Shown one piece after another: positions 59,001 through 64,000 of a stretch of 64,000 bases of DNA; within the stretch, counting starts at the first letter, position 1, and every line of letters begins with the position of its first letter. Position numbers and translations under genes: made by a program. Source of the stretch: Onchocerca volvulus (taxonomy: Eukaryota; Nematoda; Chromadorea; Rhabditida; Onchocercidae). The notes under the pieces are model-generated. The model was not told where the DNA came from and searched no databases. It worked only from the letters and a program-made list of their open reading frames with translations. The DNA is taken from assembly GCA_000499405.2 (NCBI GenBank), contig HG738137.1, positions 14,439,661-14,503,660 of the forward strand. Direction: 5' to 3'.

Positions 59001-61803
59001 AATTCATCATTTTTGCTCGACTAAAATACGCATATATAATGGATATTTTATTAAATTAAAATTTTAGCAGAGCTCAGTAGAATCAAAATTAGTACTATTT
59101 CGGCTTGCTTTATTTGATTTCATATTTAAAATTATTTTTGGAGAATTTTGACATCTAAATCAGACCTACTTATTTACTATCCTAATTATTCGGCTAATTA
59201 ATGAAATAAATTAAATCCGTTGGAAAGATGAAAATTTACAACCTGCAACTTTTTTTTAATGGAAAAACGATGAGCAAAACTAGGAATTTTTTCATCCTAT
59301 ATTGTATTAATATAAAATAATGAAGTAGAAATATGAAAGTATTACTATGAAAGGACCAAAATTAGAAAAAAGTTTTTGCAAAAAAATAGAAATTTACATT
59401 TTCAATTTTACAAAAAAAAGAAGAAAAAAAAACGAAAGATTGTCAGAGAAATGGATATTAAAAATTAAAAACTAGGCCATGCTGATTTTGCAAAAAAAAT
59501 ATGGCCTGAGCTAAAAATAATAATATTTAAACTAGGCTAATAGGAATAAATAAAAAGTTGACATGAAAAAATAGTGAATAAAATTTTTGAAAGATATGTG
59601 AATAAGATCTTTTAAAAAATTTATTATTTTCATTTCATAATGGTTCAACAAAAACGATAAATAATGCGAATTGTTGCAATTAAAGAATATTCAAATTAAA
59701 ATGAGATAATATAATTTGCCTAATACTATTAAACTTAGTTAATTATATTTAAATATGAAATTAAAATATATCTTAAAATAAAACAATTCGAAATTCGAGA
59801 ATATTTGTATTCATTATAAATAGTACAAAGTCAAAATTTTCTTTATTTATTAAAAGTAATTCTTGTATTGAAGAAATTTTTCATTTACTAAACGTAAATT
59901 GTTATTCCCAGTTTTTTTTTTATTTTCATAAAAAAATTGCAACTAAAATGATACAGCAATGGAATGTTTCAGCAGGGAGGGTATGACTATTTCAAACTTT
60001 CATTCAATTCCTGTTTTTTGAAACATTTTTGTTTTTTCGTCGGTTTTTTAAACTTGTTTTGATTTCAAAAAGAAAAAAAAATCGTATGATAAAGCAGAAA
60101 GATATTTGAAAATAATAATAAATTAAATGCCATCATTCCAACTACACTGCAAAAAAAAAAAAAAAAAAAAGTCGCAGCTATATTTAAAAATTTTTTGCTT
60201 TTTTTTTCGCAAATTAGTTGTTGTTTTATAATAATAGTATTTGTATGTTAAATTTTTCTTTCTCTTAGCTTTTTTTATATTTCTCATAAATATGCATATT
60301 TTCGAAAATAAATGATCAAAGAGGATAATACGAGAAAGTAATTATTTATTCGAGAAGTAACATCCAAAATATTTAGCGAATGAAAAAAAAAAGAAATTTG
60401 GCATCTTTCCCATTTTCAGTAATCTTTATTTTTTTTTTGATTATAAATCAAAAATCTGATGGAAATCATATTTGAAAATTTTTGAATTATTTACATGTGT
60501 TATTATAAGTATAAATTTCGAAAATTACTCTCTCCTTTTTTATATGTTTCTAATTTCTCAATTATATTATGCAAAAATTTGCTTGCAAATAACATAACTG
60601 CTAAAAAATAAATCAAAAAATGAATTAAGTAGTAAATTTATACAATGATATTTAATTCATTTATTTTTTCCAATTATTGATTAATTTATCCAAAAAAAAA
60701 AAAAAAAAAAAAAACATGAAAAGAATTAAATACAAAGGTAATAAGAAAAAATCAAAACTCTCTCGTTTCATCGTTTTTTTTTTTTTTTTTTTTTTTTTAC
60801 AATTTTACGTTACTATTTACACTATTTTCTAAAAATGTTAGTGCATTTTAAGTGCTTATTTGAATAATTAATTGTCAAATTTGGGATTTGGTGTGTTTTA
60901 AACTTTTTAAAATAATTTTTGTAATTTTTTAGCAATTGTAAAGTTGCATGACATGTCATAGATATACAAAAAATAAGTAATATTTCAAATTAACGGTAAG
61001 GAATGTGACATAATTGACATATGTAATGATGAATGCCAAAAATTTACAGGTTGACACAGATAAGAATGAATTCAATGTAAGTTGATATGGAAGATAATAC
61101 ATCTGATGTAAGTTATCAAAGTTAAAAATAAGTCTGATAAAGGTTGATACGAGTACGAATAATTTTGATAAAGATTGAAATAGATAAGAATGAATTTGGC
61201 ATGAATTGATATGGATAAGAATGATCAGGATATGATGAAAGAGGAATAAAGTAAAAAAACAAAAAAAAAAAACAAAAAAAAAAATTTTCGCTACAATTTA
61301 TCGAATCAAAATTTTTGGTGTTAAAATTAAACTTCATCGATGACTAATTTTACAATTTACAATAAAAAAAAAAAGAATTTTTTTTTTCAACTATTGTAAC
61401 TTATTTGATATTTTAAAAATTGTTTGAATTTATTAAATCAATAAATATTGTACCTTTTTTTTTTGTTGTTGTTGTTGTTATTATTGTTATAATTATATTA
61501 TTACCAATTTTAATCATTTAATATGTTAATAATTTAATAATTCTCTTAAAGAAAAAGAAGAAAAAAAAAAGTGGAAAAATTAAAACAATTTTAAAATGCA
61601 AAAAAAAAAAAAAAAATTCAAATTTTTTTTTTTTTTTTTTTACCTGGACCACATGCACCCGAAACACGAACATTAATTTCAGCTCGATCTTGTTGTACAT
61701 TAGCAATATTCGAATGAATATTTTGTAGTACTAATAATCCGGTTAAGAGTAGATAAGTTGAGGTAATTGGAAAGAGGAGAAGTATGAATTGAAGTTGACA
61801 CAT
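53061..61803 (-). CDS. Secreted ML-fold / GM2-activator-like protein B
   Basis: Five exons: 61,644-61,803, 58,260-58,539, 57,721-57,826, 53,980-54,093 and 53,061-53,213 (TAA). They give 270 aa with all phases closed. Residues 4-27 (LQFILLLF..., LLLTGLLVLQ) form a long signal peptide. The mature part reads SGACGP, KYRPKIRFNPDQVKLTP, PGCIKIKALGVEI, ALPCSEK, CPCAKL, TCIFCDFC (146-153), DCQCE, MKPGFYDIETEMCTPEMDDV and a C-terminal NTIACFLMGIDVKL. This is the arrangement of GM2-activator/MD-2-related lipid-recognition proteins (CIKI...; C..C..C; PGxYxI; ...C.....). The TG|T intron inside the first Cys of CxxCDxC and the phase-0 intron before the last exon are shared with gene A. The intron after CQCE is absent there, and gene A has one after LDQ instead. 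Introns are long (about 3.1 and 3.6 kb). Family inference is moderate; paralogy is strong. Confidence 0.72.
61045..61245. repeat. Degenerate short tandem repeats in intron 1 of ML-like gene B
   Basis: The phrases GATAAGAATGA, GTTGATA(T/C)G and GATAAAGNTTGA recur at about 25-35-base steps. Three copies of GATAAGAATGA are exact. It does not code. Confidence 0.6.
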
Positions 61804-62175
61804 TAAATAAGATTAATTGTAGGATAGGTAGGTAGGCGCGGTTAAAAATGTTTATATTTGAATTTTTAGAGCACCACTACAATTTAACACAACCAACAAA
61901 ATGATCGGATGATAATGGGTCGGTCGATATGATAAATGGGTGATGGGTATATGGGTGGGGACTCTCAATTGATCAGAAAATCATTTTCTTCCCCCTCCTC
62001 ACCTTTCCTGTCCTTAACAAATTATATTATTGCAAAATTTTGATAACAAACTACACTATCCCTATCATTTGCCACCTAATCACATTCTCTTCTTCAAATA
62101 TAACCACAAAAATTGGTCCACCCGGGTAAATTGCTATAAATAACATTACGAAAGACGATGATAATAATAACAATA

Positions 62176-62232
<57 letters not shown>

Positions 62233-64000
62233 CTGATAATATTGATAATGATGATAATACTAAATGATGACAACTAAAATTAATATTCAATGATTGATAA
62301 TGGAATGATAAATAGGGAAGCAAAATATACAAACGAATTTTTGTGAAATAATAATAATAATAATGAATAATAATAATGATGATAACAAATTATGACAATA
62401 ATAATTGTTAATGATATATTGAAATGATAAATAAGAAAGCAAATTGTATTAATGATTTGTGAAAGTTTGATGATGATAAAAGAATTTATTATTGGTTATA
62501 AGTTGTGTGCAACAAAGACATATCTAGATGTACAATAGAAAGAGGATATAAAATTCTCATATATTGTTTAAAAAGGATTTGACTTAATTAATTATTATTA
62601 AATTATTGCCAAATATTCATGCGAATATTTATATTTGATACAATAATCATATGTAATTCATCAAAACTTGTTATTATCAATATTTTAATCATACATGAAA
62701 CAAGTATTAATTGGAAATGTTTTTAGGGAATGAATGGAATCATTTTATATTGTCTAATTATCATTTGTAATAATTCATTAAATGCATCCATCACTATCAT
62801 GATTATCATCATTATCAGTATCATCAACACCATTATTACCAATAGTAGTAATTATATTGTATTTTGTCCTTTTACTATTTTCTGTTCGTTCCTATAATCC
62901 CCTATTGATTTAAATCCAAAAAAAAAAAAAAAAGAAAAAAAGTGGAATTAAAATTTATTCTATTATATCATCGCCGAGAACAAAAAGAAAAAAACCTTTT
63001 AAAATTATATTTTCGAAATTAAAAAAAAAAAAAAAAAAAGCGGAACAGGAAGTAAAAAACTCAAATTCTTTTCTTCTAATTGCTTTTGCGCTAATTGCAA
63101 ATATATAACTAAAAAACTAAGGCAAGAACTACAATTTTATACTTTTTCTTTTTTTCAGTTCTCCTGAGATGAAATTTTTTTTTCCTAATTTTAAAATTAT
63201 GAAGAAATTGTGAATATTTCCCCCCAATAAAGTTTGAAAAATAAATCAAATAATGCTAATCTTGATATTTTTATTTCCATTAGATAAAATTAATTGATGA
63301 TTAATGTCATTAATTAATTTACGAATCAATTCTGTTATAATCAATTTAGCAGTGGAAAGGAAAAAAAAAACGAAATATTACACTTGATTCTCTTTAATCA
63401 ATTATCGAAATGATTGGATGGCATTCTCAAGCCATTTCTTAAATTCCCTTTTTTATTTTAATTTGCATTTCTTTTTGCTCAAACTATAGGTTTTTTCATT
63501 TTCGCAAAAATTAAAATTACAACCTTTACTTATTCATTAATATTTTATGTGATTTACGTAATTCCAAACGCAAGAGAAGAATTCCATCATTTTTCCTTTA
63601 CTTCTTTTTCAAATAAATATAGTTTTTAATTTCAGTCAATTTTGTCAATTTTAGTCAGTGAAGACCAATTTTAGCGTAAAATCTAGTCCACTTCCTCCTT
63701 CCAATTTTTTTGTTTTTCTCCTTTGCGGAATTATTTCTTAAGCAAAAGGTCAAACATCATTTAATTAAAGGTATGTCACATGTAAGAAAGGGAAATTCAT
63801 ATACACTTTTCCCTATTTTTTTTGTTTTTTGCTTAACATGCTCTTTTAGATGTTCAGTAGTTTAAATTCCCGGTTAGATGAATAATTTACATCATCTGAC
63901 TAATCTTTCAAATCGTCCTGCTTATTTTTCAAAGGACCTTACAACTAATTACTAATATTGGCTCACTTCTATTTTTTTCGCTTTCCCTTGAAAACGAAAA
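61804..64000. other. Intergenic DNA upstream of ML-like gene B
   Basis: No gene was recognised up to the window end. It contains a (GAT)n microsatellite, AAT/GAT low-complexity DNA to about 62,420, and several A/T runs. The promoter of gene B should lie just above 61,803; the stretch 61,820-62,000 is less AT-rich and is the obvious candidate, but no named motif is visible. Confidence 0.5.
62177..62232. repeat. (GAT)n microsatellite
   Basis: About 18 perfect GAT units. The poly-Ser minus-strand frame across it is a repeat artefact. Confidence 0.95.

Noticed and set aside
62051..62332. Poly-Ser minus-strand frame
   Set aside because: It is an artefact of the (GAT)n microsatellite.

Overview
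The window is eukaryotic nuclear DNA, most likely from a nematode, possibly a clade III (spirurid/filarial-type) parasite. It is very AT-rich and full of A/T homopolymers and trinucleotide microsatellites. Its genes have many small exons with GT-AG introns of about 60 to 3,600 bases. The families are a Patched-related (ptr) membrane protein, a CPG4-like secreted Cys-rich protein, IFT46/DYF-6, a divergent PLK4/ZYG-1-type kinase and two GM2-activator-like (ML-fold) secreted proteins. The species assignment is inference. All gene models were spliced by eye. Phases close without internal stops in the PLK4-like, IFT46 and both ML-like models.

Layout: 1-2,400 is a Helitron-derived patch. It holds a broken Rep gene on the minus strand, a non-coding Helitron module and two hairpin/CTAG-type 3' ends. 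2,578-3,543 (+) carries the last two exons of a ptr gene whose 5' part is not in the window. 6,763-10,348 (-) is a Cys-rich secreted protein gene lacking its first exon. 13,479-17,359 (-) is IFT46, with one non-canonical splice acceptor. 22,154-28,882 (-) is a 20-exon PLK4-like kinase gene (860 aa). 34,050-40,086 (-) and 53,061-61,803 (-) are paralogous ML-like genes of 259 and 270 aa. They are separated by about 13 kb in which I recognise no gene. 61,804-64,000 looks intergenic.

The most informative structure is a diverged inverted repeat of about 1.1 kb (18,662-19,860 and 30,625-32,510) that encloses the whole PLK4-like gene. The right arm is interrupted by an 827-bp non-autonomous Helitron (30,728-31,554). 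The left arm is the matching uninterrupted site, so both ends of the insertion can be read to the base: host A | TC...CTAG | T host.

The genes do not form one pathway. IFT46 (cilia) and a PLK4-type kinase (centrioles) lie next to each other and both concern centriole/cilium biology, but this may be chance. No rRNA, tRNA, CRISPR or bacterial-type regulatory element was recognised.
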